DNA of 41,480 nucleotides from Streptomyces regalis. GTDB lineage: Bacteria; Actinomycetota; Actinomycetes; Streptomycetales; Streptomycetaceae. Below the pieces are notes generated by a model that had not been told where the DNA came from, did no database searches, and saw nothing but the letters and a program-made list of their open reading frames with translations. Positions within the stretch are counted from its first letter, which is position 1. Each line of letters starts with the position of its first letter. This document shows, piece by piece, positions 33,035-40,960 of the stretch. The stretch covers positions 1 through 41,480 of the forward strand of contig NZ_LLZG01000401.1 of assembly GCF_001509475.1 (NCBI RefSeq). The letters are read 5' to 3'. The translations under genes were made by a program, and so were the position numbers.

Positions 33035-34640
33035 GGGCCGGGCGCACCGACAGGGCATGGTGGAAGACGTCACGGGGGTCCCACTTCGCCTTGATGCGCT
33101 GGAGCCGGCGGTAGTTCTCGCCGAAGTACAGGGTGTGCCACGGGGCGCCCGTGTTCCAGGCGGGGTCCGCCAGGTCGGTGTCGGGGTAGTTGATGAACGC
33201 GCCGTCGGCAGCCGCGGGGACACCGCCGGTGTCGGCGTACAGGTCCCGGTACAACTCGCGCAGCCAGGCGATGTGCCGGGCGTCGTCGCGGGGGTCCTCC
33301 CATCCGTTGACGTAGAACATCTTGATGCTCGCGTCGCGGTGGGAGGTCGCGGTCGCGTCCCCCGCCACGGTGTTGACCTTGCCGCCGTGGGTGTAGAGGC
33401 TCACGCTGCCGCCGGGGTGGTCGTAGTCGGAGCGGGTGAGGTGGTGGTGCAGGGTGTCGATCTGCCGGTCGGTGAAACGTCGGCGCAGGTAGCCCGACTT
33501 GACCTTCAGCCGGTAGACGGGGCCGGGGTCGCCGGGTGAGCCGGCCAGGGCCGCGGCCAGCCAGGAGTGGTTCCTCACCGTGCGGACCGGCTGGACCGGA
33601 ACGCCCCGGTTGATCGCGGCGAGGTGCTCGTCCAGCATTCGTTCGGCGCCGGAGTCCGCTGCCACCTGGCCGATCATGAGGACCGTCCCCGACGGGCGGC
33701 GGGTGAGCGCGAGTTCGCTGTAGAGGGCGAGGTACGGGGAGTGGGGGGCGCTGTGCCGTTCGGCCCAGGCGCAGTGGTTGCGGACCAGCCGGGCGAACGA
33801 CGTCCTGTCGAGCTTCTGCCAGTCCCAGGTGACCGAGAAGCTCAGCACACCGGACGGCGGGGCGGGCAGGAGGGCGGAAGGGTCGTCGCCGTCGGCGCCT
33901 GGTGTGCGGAACCAGTAGCGGGTGACGATGCCGAAGCTGCCGCCTCCGCCACCGGTGTGCGCCCACCACAAGTCCCGGTTCGGATCGGAGGGTTCGCGTG
34001 TGGCCACCACTCTGCGCGCCTTGCCCGCCCGGTCCACGACGACCACCTCGACCGCGTACAGATGGTCCACGGACAGGCCCATCAGCCGGGACAGCGGACC
34101 GAAGCCGCCGCCCAGGACATGCCCGCCGATGCCGACGTCGGCACACCAGCCGGCCGGGATCGTCACTCCCCAGCCCAGGTACAGCCTCCGGTACACCTCG
34201 CCCAGCAGGGCACCGGCCTCCACAGCGAAGGCGCGGCGGTCAGGGTCGTACGACACCGCCGTCATGGCGGACATGTCGACGACCACCTCCACGGCCGGGT
34301 CGGCGACGAAGTTCTCGAAGCCGTGGCCGCCGCTGCGGACCGTGATGCGCCGTCCGCTGTCCACCGCCTGCTGTACGGCCCGTACGACGTGCGCGGTCGT
34401 GCCGACCACCCAGACGTGCTCCGGCCCGCCCACGAACCGGCGGTTGTAGCCCCGGGACGCCAGGGACCGGTACCGCGGATCGCCGCGCCCGACCATGGCC
34501 GGTCCGGGTGCCGGCGGGCAGGACGCCTCGTCCGCCGCCGCGACCACGCCCGCGCCCGCGCCCAGTCCGGGCACCACGACCCCCGCCGTCGTGGCGACCA
34601 GACCGCCGCGCACCACATTCCTCCTGCTTAAAGCACTCAT
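33021..34640 (-). CDS. Tat-exported FAD-linked oxidase of the berberine-bridge-enzyme type
   Basis: This 539-aa oxidase has a twin-arginine signal peptide (SRRNVVRGG followed by a hydrophobic stretch, cut near AAA) and a PCMH FAD-binding domain. Both covalent flavin ligands are visible: H106 in RSGGHGFENF and C166 in PAGWCADVGIGGH, the bicovalent arrangement of BBE-like and oligosaccharide oxidases. The C-terminal BBE segment includes NYPDTDL and YFGENYRRLQRIKAKWDPRD. It should act outside the cell and reduce O2 to H2O2 while oxidising a sugar, alcohol or metabolite. Codon 4 (34629-34631) is TTA, which suggests bldA dependence and late expression. Its stop overlaps the convergent P450 gene; it is probably not part of the amine regulon. 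Confidence 0.92.
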   Translation of the reverse strand: MSALSRRNVVRGGLVATTAGVVVPGLGAGAGVVAAADEASCPPAPGPAMVGRGDPRYRSLASRGYNRRFVGGPEHVWVVGTTAHVVRAVQQAVDSGRRITVRSGGHGFENFVADPAVEVVVDMSAMTAVSYDPDRRAFAVEAGALLGEVYRRLYLGWGVTIPAGWCADVGIGGHVLGGGFGPLSRLMGLSVDHLYAVEVVVVDRAGKARRVVATREPSDPNRDLWWAHTGGGGGSFGIVTRYWFRTPGADGDDPSALLPAPPSGVLSFSVTWDWQKLDRTSFARLVRNHCAWAERHSAPHSPYLALYSELALTRRPSGTVLMIGQVAADSGAERMLDEHLAAINRGVPVQPVRTVRNHSWLAAALAGSPGDPGPVYRLKVKSGYLRRRFTDRQIDTLHHHLTRSDYDHPGGSVSLYTHGGKVNTVAGDATATSHRDASIKMFYVNGWEDPRDDARHIAWLRELYRDLYADTGGVPAAADGAFINYPDTDLADPAWNTGAPWHTLYFGENYRRLQRIKAKWDPRDVFHHALSVRPALRRG

Positions 34641-34815
34641 GACGTCTCCTCGGACTGCCTTGGAGCTGCTGGCTTCCTGACGTATCGAAGCTAGGTGGAG
34701 ACGCTGCCGAGGGCAGTCGTCCCAGCCCCCCGCTTGGCGGTGGTGCCAGCACCCCGATCGGCCGCCCGTGGAAAATCACGTGCCCCGGCGCGGCAGCCGG
34801 CAGTATCGTCCCGGC

Positions 34816-35556
34816 GTGATCGAAGACGACGGCTACTTCGGAGAGAACATCGCGGCCACCTACGACACCTCGGCGGCGGACATGTTCCGCCCCGACGTGG
34901 TCGACCCGGCGGTCGCCCTGCTGGCCGAACTCGCCGGCGACGGCCCGGCGCTCGAACTCGGCATCGGCACCGGCCGGATCGCGCTACCGCTGGCCGGCCG
35001 CGGTGTCCCGGTGCACGGCATCGATATGTCCCGCGCCATGGTGGACCGGCTGCGCGCCAAGCCCGGCGGCAGCGCGATCGACGTGACGATCGGCGACTTC
35101 GCGACGGCGCGGGTGGAGAAGACCTTCTCGGTCGCCTACCTGGTCTTCAACACGCTCATGAATCTGACGACCCAGGACGACCAGGTCGACTGCTTCCGCA
35201 ACGTCGCCGCACACCTGGCGCCCGGCGGCTGCTTCGTCGTCGAGGTCATGGTCCCCGAACTGCGCAAGCTCCCCGCCGGGCAGAGCGCCGTACCGTTCCA
35301 CATCAGCGATACGCGTTGGGCGTTCGACACCTACGACCTCGCCACCCAGGCCATGAGCTCCAACTACGTCACCATTGCCGACGGCCGCGCCGAGCACTGG
35401 TCCATCCCGTTCCGGTACGTCTGGCCGGCCGAGCTGGACCTGATGGCCCGTCTCGCCGGCCTACGGCTGCGCGACCGGTGGGAGAACTGGACGCGCGAGC
35501 CGTTCACGAGCGAGAGCGGCAAGCACGTGTCGGTGTGGGAGAAACCGTTCGACTGA
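34816..35556 (+). CDS. Class I SAM-dependent methyltransferase
   Basis: This 246-aa protein carries the Rossmann-type SAM-binding motif I ALELGIGTGRIALPLAGRG (about residue 40), motif II VPVHGIDMSRAMVDRL, motif III near DVTIGDF, and the downstream LAPGGCFVVEV strand. GTG 34816 is preferred. It lacks a ribosome site but TATCGT (34804-34809, TAnnnT) sits 6 bases upstream, fitting a leaderless mRNA; the longer frame to 34768 is then untranslated. The substrate is unknown. It is divergent from the flavin oxidase gene over about 175 bases, and its 3' end abuts the truncated GST-like relic. Confidence 0.85.
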   Translation: MIEDDGYFGENIAATYDTSAADMFRPDVVDPAVALLAELAGDGPALELGIGTGRIALPLAGRGVPVHGIDMSRAMVDRLRAKPGGSAIDVTIGDFATARVEKTFSVAYLVFNTLMNLTTQDDQVDCFRNVAAHLAPGGCFVVEVMVPELRKLPAGQSAVPFHISDTRWAFDTYDLATQAMSSNYVTIADGRAEHWSIPFRYVWPAELDLMARLAGLRLRDRWENWTREPFTSESGKHVSVWEKPFD

Positions 35557-35579
35557 CATCGCGTCCGTACGCCGCCCAG

Positions 35580-36095
35580 TCCGCCGAGCAGGTACTCCTG
35601 GGAGGCCGGCTGCCGCTCCAGTGTGTGCAGCAGGGTGGTGAGGGCGGTGTCGCGTGCCGCCGAGTCGTCGTCCGGCTGTCCGGCGCGCTGCGCGGCCGCG
35701 GTGATGCCCTGCTCGCAGAGGCGGCCGATGCTCTCTACGGCCTCCTCGGCGCCGTACGGGAAGAGGTCCGGGCCGCGGCCGCCGAACCGTCGGGCCAGGT
35801 CCCGCAGGATGTCCGGGGCGTGCGTGCTCACGGTCGTGCCGGTCCAGGCGTCGCTGAGCACCGGCGCCGCGGCCGGGCCGGGGTGCTGGTGCGAGCTGGC
35901 CTCGTACAGCGGACGCAGCTCCGGGTGCCCCCCGTCCGGGGCGTCGGACACGGCGGGCAGCAAGGTCACCGGGAGGACGTCGTCGAGGCCGAGCAGGCTG
36001 TGCGTGACGGCGATCCGCAGACAGAGCGGACACGTGACGCCCTCACCGTGCGGGGAACTTGCCTCGCTGCACACCCGCACGAGGTCGATGTGGCG
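35580..36095 (-). pseudogene. Truncated GST-like gene fused to a cysteine leader-peptide relic
   Basis: The minus strand from about 36044 to 35580 encodes about 155 residues of an omega/YqjG-like glutathione-transferase-type protein (TCPLCLRIAVTHSLLGLDDV, AAPVLSDAWTGTTVSTHAPD, ILRDLARRFGG, then QEYLLGG). The usual N-terminal strand before the CPxC site and the whole C-terminal part of the helical domain are missing; beyond 35580 the frame just runs antisense into the methyltransferase gene. At its front the frame reads LRHIDLVRVCSEASSP (36047-36097), which is the HID-type leader-peptide motif and not GST sequence. No in-frame ATG or GTG is present. The picture is of one or more deletions joining a leader to a gutted gene. 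A palindrome (36112-36128) marks the old promoter. Confidence 0.6.
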
Positions 36096-36111
36096 CAGCG
36101 GTCCATGTTTC

Positions 36112-36128
36112 CCTACTAATTCACTAGG
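36112..36128. promoter_or_regulatory. Palindrome resembling an Rrf2-type operator
   Basis: CCTACTAATTCACTAGG is an A/T-rich inverted repeat (CCTA...TAGG) just upstream of the leader/GST relic and 71 bases from the end of the rrf2 gene. Its reverse reads CCTAGTGAATTAGTAGG. The ssuA promoter (39541-39561) contains the related TAGGAAAACTAGG. It is a good candidate site for the Rrf2 regulator next to it. Confidence 0.5.
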
Positions 36129-36198
36129 ATTCCCGTACTGGAGTGTCGGGCCGCATCCCAGCCGCGTCAAAAGGGGCCGCCGGGCAGTGAGACGCCGG

Positions 36199-36657
36199 TC
36201 AGGGATTCGTCCAGGCCTCGGGGTCGTCCGCGAGGCTCAGGACGTCGTCGGGCAGCTTGGCCGCGGCGACGTGGGCGAGGGTGACCTCGCCGAGGATCTT
36301 GCGGACGTTGGCGCGTACGGCGATCCACAGCGGGAGCAGGGACTCCGCGGGGCCGATGTAGGAGAGGTCGGGCGGGCGTACGCCGCGCACCGAGACCAGG
36401 GGGCCGTCCGCCACGCGGATCACGTCCGCGATGGGGATCGAGTCGGCCGGGCGGGCAAGTCGGTAGCCGCCCTTGCCGCCGCGCTGACTGACCACGAGGC
36501 CGCCCCGGCGCAGGTCGCCGAGGATGCCCTCCAGGAACTTGTGCGGGATGCCCTGCGCCTCGGCGATCGCTTCGGCCTTGAGCGAGGTGTCGTCACCGGC
36601 CGCGGCCAACTCCAACGCTGCCCGCACCGCATAGTCCGCTCTCGCCGAGATCCGCAT
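36199..36657 (-). CDS. Rrf2-family transcriptional regulator without Fe-S cysteines
   Basis: This 152-aa regulator starts MRISARADYAVRAALELAAA, the typical Rrf2 opening, followed by the HTH (LKAEAIAEAQGIPHKFLEGI) and wing (RRGGLVVSQRGGKGGYRLAR). It has no cysteine at all, so it cannot bind the Fe-S cluster used by IscR, NsrR and RsrR. It resembles the CymR branch, which senses sulfur status through O-acetylserine or a cysteine-synthase partner. The neighbouring monooxygenase, broken ssuD and ssuA/ssuB genes support control of organosulfur use. ATG 36657 is the natural start. It reads in the same direction as the monooxygenase operon, 52 bases after it. Confidence 0.9.
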   Translation of the reverse strand: MRISARADYAVRAALELAAAGDDTSLKAEAIAEAQGIPHKFLEGILGDLRRGGLVVSQRGGKGGYRLARPADSIPIADVIRVADGPLVSVRGVRPPDLSYIGPAESLLPLWIAVRANVRKILGEVTLAHVAAAKLPDDVLSLADDPEAWTNP

Positions 36658-36709
36658 GCTGAGATTATCCATCACCGCCGTGGCCGATCCTCGCCTCCCG
36701 GCCCCTCGA

Positions 36710-37906
36710 TCAGGCGGGGAGGCTGAACGGGGGGTGTGCGCCGTTGAGGAAGTAGTCCCCGACCTCGCGCAGTCGGTGGGCGACCGGCTCGCGCAGGGTG
36801 TGCGTGCGGGTGTCGCGCCAGAAGCGGTCCAGGCCGCGCCGCGCGAAGGCGGCCGGCACACCGACGGCGTCCATGGCACCGGTGGTGATCTCCTGCGCGG
36901 CCCGGGAGGCGGCGGCCTCGGCCGCGCTCGCGAGGACGGCGATCTCCGCGCACTCCTCGTCGGCGAGGCCCTCGCCTCGCGCCAGGCCGTTCGTCAGGGC
37001 GGCCACCGCCTGGTCGGCGAGGGCGGCTGCGGCACGTGCGGCGACGGCGAGTTCGCCGTACGCGGTGAGCACGTACGGGTCCTGCGGCGGGCTGCCCGGC
37101 CAGGGCTGGGGTGAGAACGGCTGCCAGGCGGACTGCGCCGCCCGTCCGTGCTCGCGGACCTCACCGAGCAGCCCCTCGGCGACGCCGAGACAGAACTGAG
37201 CGGAGACCAGCCGGGCGGTCGGCGCGGCGAGGCCGGCGAAGGGCGACAGGGCGCCGTCGTCCGGGGAGAGGGAGCCGAGCACGTCGTCGGCGGCGACCGG
37301 CACGGAGTCGAAGCCCACGCCGCCCGCTGCCGCCAGCCGCTGCCCGAAGGTGTCGCCGCCGCTGCCGTTCACGAGGCCGGGGTGGGCGGGGTCCACGAGG
37401 ACGGCGAGGGGCTCGCCGGTGCCGGGCACGGCGGCCCGGACCACCAACCGGTCGGCCACCCCGACTCCGGAGCCATACCTCTGATGGCCGTCCAGCACAT
37501 AGCCGTTGGCCGTCGGGGTCAGCATCAGGGGCGGTTCCTGCGAGGCGATGCCGCCTCCCCAGTACCACTGCCCCGCCGTGAACGCCCGCTCCACGCGTGC
37601 GGCACGGTCGGGGCCGGCGAAGAACCGGGCGCAGTAGGACAGGAAGTAGTGGCTGCCCAGCAGGTGGCCGACGGATCCGTCGGCCGCGGAGAGGGTCCGT
37701 ACGACCGTGTAGGCGGTGCGCCAGTCCGCGCCCCCTCCGCCGTACGCGACCGGCACCAGCAGCGTCAGCAGCCCCGATTCGCGCAGCCGCGCGACCTCGT
37801 CGAGCGGTGGCTTGCCGGCCTGCTCGCGCTCGACCGCGTCCGTGGCCAGATCGTCCGCCAGCTCACGGGCTGTGTGCAGCCAGTCGGCCGGGGGTGCGCT
37901 TGTCAT
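36710..37906 (-). CDS. Acyl-CoA dehydrogenase-fold monooxygenase (SfnB/DszC-type)
   Basis: This 398-aa flavin-dependent enzyme has the acyl-CoA dehydrogenase fold, with an N-terminal helical domain (ARLRESGLLTLLVPVAYGGG), a central beta domain (VLDGHQRYGSGVGVADRLVV) and a C-terminal helical bundle ending VAHRLREVGDYFLNGAHPPF. It matches FMNH2-dependent SfnB/DszC-like monooxygenases linked to sulfone and sulfonate use rather than true fatty acyl-CoA dehydrogenases; the catalytic-base glutamate region of the latter is not apparent. It would release sulfur from an organic sulfur compound with reduced flavin supplied by another enzyme. It lies 12 bases after the broken ssuD and is downstream of the cysteine leader peptide at 39129. 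The substrate is unknown. Confidence 0.82.
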   Translation of the reverse strand: MTSAPPADWLHTARELADDLATDAVEREQAGKPPLDEVARLRESGLLTLLVPVAYGGGGADWRTAYTVVRTLSAADGSVGHLLGSHYFLSYCARFFAGPDRAARVERAFTAGQWYWGGGIASQEPPLMLTPTANGYVLDGHQRYGSGVGVADRLVVRAAVPGTGEPLAVLVDPAHPGLVNGSGGDTFGQRLAAAGGVGFDSVPVAADDVLGSLSPDDGALSPFAGLAAPTARLVSAQFCLGVAEGLLGEVREHGRAAQSAWQPFSPQPWPGSPPQDPYVLTAYGELAVAARAAAALADQAVAALTNGLARGEGLADEECAEIAVLASAAEAAASRAAQEITTGAMDAVGVPAAFARRGLDRFWRDTRTHTLREPVAHRLREVGDYFLNGAHPPFSLPA

Positions 37907-37918
37907 GGCGGACTTCCT

Positions 37919-38882
37919 TCAAGGCAGAAAGGCAGAAAGGCAGAAGATCTGAGCCGCGAGCTGTGCGGCCGTCGCGCTGCGGAACGGGTGGCTCCCCAAC
38001 CCCCGCGCCTCCAGCCGCGGCAGGACGCCCTCGCCGAACCAGTACGCCTCCTCCAGGTGCGGGTAGCCGGAGAGCACGAACTCGTCGATGCCCAGCCGGT
38101 GGTACTCGGCGATCCGCTCGGCGACCTCGTCGTGACTGCCGACCAGCGCGGTGCCCGCGCCACCCCGCACCAGCCCGATGCCGGCCCAGAGGTTCGGGTG
38201 GATCTCCAGGTCGTCGCGGCCGCCGCCGTGCAGGGCGAGCATCCGCTGCTGCCCCTCGGACTCGCTGCGGGCGAGCCCGGCCTGTACGGCCCGTACGGTC
38301 TCCGCGTCGAAGCCGTCCAGCAGCCGCCGGGCCTCCGCCCACGCCTGCTCGGCGGTGTCCCGGGTGATGACGTGCAGGCGGATGCCGAAGCTGATGCTCC
38401 GGCCCTCCTTCTCGGCCAGCGCCGGGATCCAGGCGATCTTCTCGGCGACAGCGGACGGCGGCTCGCCCCAGGTGAGGTAGACGTCGACGTGCCGGGCGGC
38501 GATCTCTCCGGCGATAGGCGAGGAGCCGCCGAACGGCCTCGGCGCCTCCGGCGGCGTACACGGCGGCACTCGCGGGTGCGGGCGTAGCGCTCGTCCTTGG
38601 TGAGGGTGTCGCCCTCACGGCCCTGTTCGTGGTTGTTGCCGCCGGTGATGAAGTGCACGCGAGCAGGATCTGGAGGCGGTCCAGCCGGCTCGCGATGTAC
38701 GCGGCGGCCGGGGCAAGGTCCGGTGATCCGGAGCCGTAGGCGAACAGCACCCGGTCCCAGCCGTGGTCCTCGTGCGCCCGGGCGAGCCGGAGTGTGTACT
38801 CCTTGTCGAACGCGGCGCCGGAGCGCGGCGTGGTTTCGGAGCCGTCGTCGGTGGCGGCGATGCCGAGGAACTCCACGGGCAT
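37919..38882 (-). pseudogene. ssuD: Broken ssuD-like alkanesulfonate monooxygenase (LLM family)
   Basis: Three reading frames together spell an SsuD-like luciferase-family monooxygenase. Frame A (from ATG 38882) gives MPVEFLGIAATDDGSETTPR to RLDRLQILLA. Frame B (near 38658-38573) gives [20 protein letters not shown] to RYARTRE. Frame C (near 38560-37919) gives [50 protein letters not shown] and [20 protein letters not shown]. Against full SsuD about 25-30 residues are lost at each junction (near 38658 and near 38565), each with a frame change. The enzyme would cleave alkanesulfonates with FMNH2 and O2. As sequenced it cannot be made whole. The C-terminus ends in a short CTTTCTGC tandem repeat next to the stop. 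The downstream monooxygenase gene remains intact. Confidence 0.8.
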
Positions 38883-39128
38883 GGACGTGACCTTTCGGGA
38901 ATGCGGCGCCCGGTCAGGAAGGCAAGGCATGGCTGAACTGCCTTGCGCACAGGCATGAGTGATGACTCGTCAGACAACAACGGCTGACCGTTTCGGTACG
39001 GGCGTGACGACGCCGGGCGTCGGTGAAGACGGGAAGGCAATGCACCGGCAGGGTGCGCGAAGAGGGAGCTCGGCCCGCGACGGGGTCACCGAGGGAGGGA
39101 AGGGCCGGTCAGACGGCCCGCTGCCGAG
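38883..39128 (-). promoter_or_regulatory. 5' leader region of the ssuD operon with a stem-loop
   Basis: Between the leader-peptide stop (39129) and the ssuD start lie 246 bases without a gene. GCAAGGCA (38922-38929) and TGCCTTGC (38939-38946) form a perfect 8-bp stem with a 9-base loop, 40 bases before the ssuD start. Together with the cysteine-ending leader peptide this could be an attenuator. No other structure is clear by eye. Confidence 0.45.
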
Positions 39129-39206
39129 TCAGGCGCAACACGCCGCGGACCACACCCGACCGAAGTCGATGTGATCGCGCGAGACCAAGCGCTGCTGGGC
39201 ATTCAT
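39129..39206 (-). CDS. Cysteine leader peptide of the ssuD operon (HIDFGR type), 25 aa
   Basis: ATG 39206 opens 25 codons beginning MNAQQRLVSR and ending DHIDFGRVWSAACCA, with two adjacent cysteine codons (TGT TGC) just before the TGA. The RxHIDFGRxxSAxC ending is the pattern of short leader peptides found before sulfur-assimilation genes in Streptomyces. Its plus-strand counterpart is at 39577. Ribosome stalling at the cysteine codons when charged tRNA-Cys is scarce would be the expected sensor. The ribosome site is weak. It leads the broken ssuD and intact monooxygenase genes. Confidence 0.7.
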   Translation of the reverse strand: MNAQQRLVSRDHIDFGRVWSAACCA

Positions 39207-39307
39207 GCGACCCATTGAGCAGTACATCGTGCTCGCCGTCAAGCAGGACCCGGATACCGGACCGCCTCGACCGGCGCATCCCGGGGCGCAGTTGACACAT
39301 CGACTTC

Positions 39308-39490
39308 GTGGGCGCCGGCGCCCGGATCGGCACCGACGAGACCACCGGCACCTTCACCGCGACCAGCCCCACCGTCCCCGGCCACACCGTCCACGCCACC
39401 GCGCTGATCGAGGCGGCCCGTGCGCTGCTGCGCGCTCTGGACTCCGAGGCTTCCATCTCGGAAAGCGAGATAGCTGAGTCCATCATATGA
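39308..39490 (+). pseudogene. Possible fragment of an FAD/NAD(P)-binding protein
   Basis: The frame reads GAGARIGTDETTGTFTATSP, then TVPGHTVHATALIEAARALL, resembling an interior piece of large Streptomyces FAD/NAD(P)-binding proteins. It then runs into unrelated sequence and stops at 39490. It has no proper start or full domain. The match is from memory and weak. The rest of the 39207-39540 stretch shows nothing else convincing. Confidence 0.3.
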
Positions 39491-39540
39491 ACATCCCCTT
39501 GGTGCCGACGCCGGCTTCTGCCACGATCCCCATCAACCAG

Positions 39541-39561
39541 GTAGGAAAACTAGGAAACTAT
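39541..39561 (+). promoter_or_regulatory. A/T-rich repeat in the ssuA leader promoter
   Basis: TAGGAAAAC (39542-39550) is followed directly by TAGGAAAC (39551-39558), and ACTAT follows. The reverse strand carries TCCTAGT, also found in the palindrome at 36112. It lies 16 bases before the leader-peptide ATG, so it is likely promoter or Rrf2-type operator sequence. Confidence 0.45.
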
Positions 39562-39576
39562 GGGGGTGGGGTGGCC

Positions 39577-39678
39577 ATGCGCATGCGCAACCAGACAGAC
39601 CTTTTGCTCCCCCTCCTGACCTCGCGTCGCCACATCGACTTCGGCCGTACGTCCAGCGCCATCTGTCAGTCCGCCTGA
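39577..39678 (+). CDS. Cysteine leader peptide of the ssuA operon (HIDFGR type), 33 aa
   Basis: ATG 39577 follows a G-rich ribosome site (GGGGGTGGGG) and opens 33 codons starting MRMRNQTDLL and ending RRHIDFGRTSSAICQSA, then TGA. The same RRHIDFGR..SAxC motif occurs divergently at 39129. The single cysteine codon lies four codons from the end. The ssuA gene starts 139 bases downstream. That spacer holds a 10-base direct repeat GCCGTACCTC (39765 and 39777) but no strong hairpin by eye. It is probably a translated sensor of cysteine supply controlling the transporter operon. Confidence 0.8.
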   Translation: MRMRNQTDLLLPLLTSRRHIDFGRTSSAICQSA

Positions 39679-39817
39679 GACCCGCCGCAGTACCGGCCGC
39701 ACCACCGCTACGCCGCTGCGCGCTCCAGCAGGCTCATCCGCCTCGGCGCCGAACTGCCTGCCTCGCCGTACCTCTTGCCGTACCTCCCTGATCAACCACG
39801 TCTGAGAGGACACTTCT

Positions 39818-40924
39818 GTGTCTGCCGCAAGACCGCTCACCGCCCTGCGCACCCTCGCCGTCGTGACGGTGCTCCCCCTGCTGCTGACCGCCTGCGGCTA
39901 CGGCGCCGAGTCCACCGACAGCGACAAGCAGGCCGAGGTCGCGGCGGACGCCAAGAAGCTCTCCGTCGACGAAGTGAACATCGGCTACTTCCCGAACCTG
40001 ACGCACGCCACCGCGCTGGTGGGTATCCAGGAGGGCCTGCTCCAGAAGGAGCTCGGCGGCACCAGGATCAAGCCGTCGACGTTCAACGCCGGTCCCTCGG
40101 AGATCGAGGCGCTGAACTCCGGTGACCTCGACATCGGCTGGATCGGTCCCTCCCCCGCCATCAACGGCTACATCAAGGCGGCGGGCAAGAACCTGCGCAT
40201 CATCTCCGGTTCCGCCTCCGGCGGTGTGAAGCTCGTCGTCAACCCGGAGAAGATCAAGTCCCTGAAGGACGTCAAGGGCAAGAAGATCGCCACGCCGCAG
40301 CTCGGCAACACCCAGGACGTCGCGCTGCTCAACTGGATCTCCGAGCAGGGCTGGAAGGTCGACGCGCAGAGCGGCAAGGGTGACGTCTCCGTCGTCCGCA
40401 CCGACAACAAGATCACGCCGGACGCCTACAAGTCCGGCTCGATCGACGGCGCGTGGGTTCCTGAGCCGACCGCGTCCAAGCTGGTCGCCGAGGGCGGCAA
40501 GGTGCTCCTCGACGAGGGCGACCTGTGGCCCGACAAGAAGTTCGTGATCACGAACATCATCGTCCGGCAGGACTTCCTGAAGGAGCACCCGGACGTCGTC
40601 GAGGCCGTGCTGCGCGGTTCGGTGAAGACCAACGCCTGGATCAACGCCAACCCGGACAAGGCCAAGGCCTCGGCCAACGAAGCGCTGAAGGCGGAGTCCG
40701 GCAAGGCCCTGCCCGCCGAGGTCGTCGACCCGGCCTGGAAGTCGATCACCTTCCTCGACGACCCGCTGGCCGCCACCCTCGGCACCGAGGCGGAGCACGC
40801 GGTGAAGGCCGGCCTGCTGGAGAAGCCCGACCTGAAGGGCATCTACGACCTCACCCCGCTCAACAAGGTCCTCAAGGCCGAGGGCAAGGACGAGGTCGAC
40901 GACGCCGGTCTCGGCGTCAAGTAA
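39818..40924 (+). CDS. ssuA: Sulfonate ABC transporter substrate-binding lipoprotein
   Basis: This 368-aa protein has a lipoprotein signal peptide with the lipobox LLTACG, so the mature protein would be lipid-anchored outside the membrane. The periplasmic-binding fold of the SsuA/TauA/NMT1 type follows: VNIGYFPNLTHATALVGIQE, FNAGPSEIEALNSGDLDIGW, SPAINGYIKA, KKIATPQLGNTQDVALLNWI and the C-terminal lobe with DGAWVPEPTASKLV. It captures alkanesulfonates for import. GTG 39818 follows GAGAGGA. It lies downstream of the leader peptide and 36 bases before ssuB, so control by sulfur supply is likely. Taurine or other sulfonates cannot be told apart by sequence. Confidence 0.9.
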   Translation: MSAARPLTALRTLAVVTVLPLLLTACGYGAESTDSDKQAEVAADAKKLSVDEVNIGYFPNLTHATALVGIQEGLLQKELGGTRIKPSTFNAGPSEIEALNSGDLDIGWIGPSPAINGYIKAAGKNLRIISGSASGGVKLVVNPEKIKSLKDVKGKKIATPQLGNTQDVALLNWISEQGWKVDAQSGKGDVSVVRTDNKITPDAYKSGSIDGAWVPEPTASKLVAEGGKVLLDEGDLWPDKKFVITNIIVRQDFLKEHPDVVEAVLRGSVKTNAWINANPDKAKASANEALKAESGKALPAEVVDPAWKSITFLDDPLAATLGTEAEHAVKAGLLEKPDLKGIYDLTPLNKVLKAEGKDEVDDAGLGVK

Positions 40925-40960
40925 CCACCGCATTCGATGAGTTCCCAGGAGGTGACGACC

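Noticed and set aside
35364..35579. Continuation of the GST-like frame to 35364
   Set aside because: Beyond 35580 the translation matches nothing in GST proteins and lies antisense to the intact methyltransferase gene.
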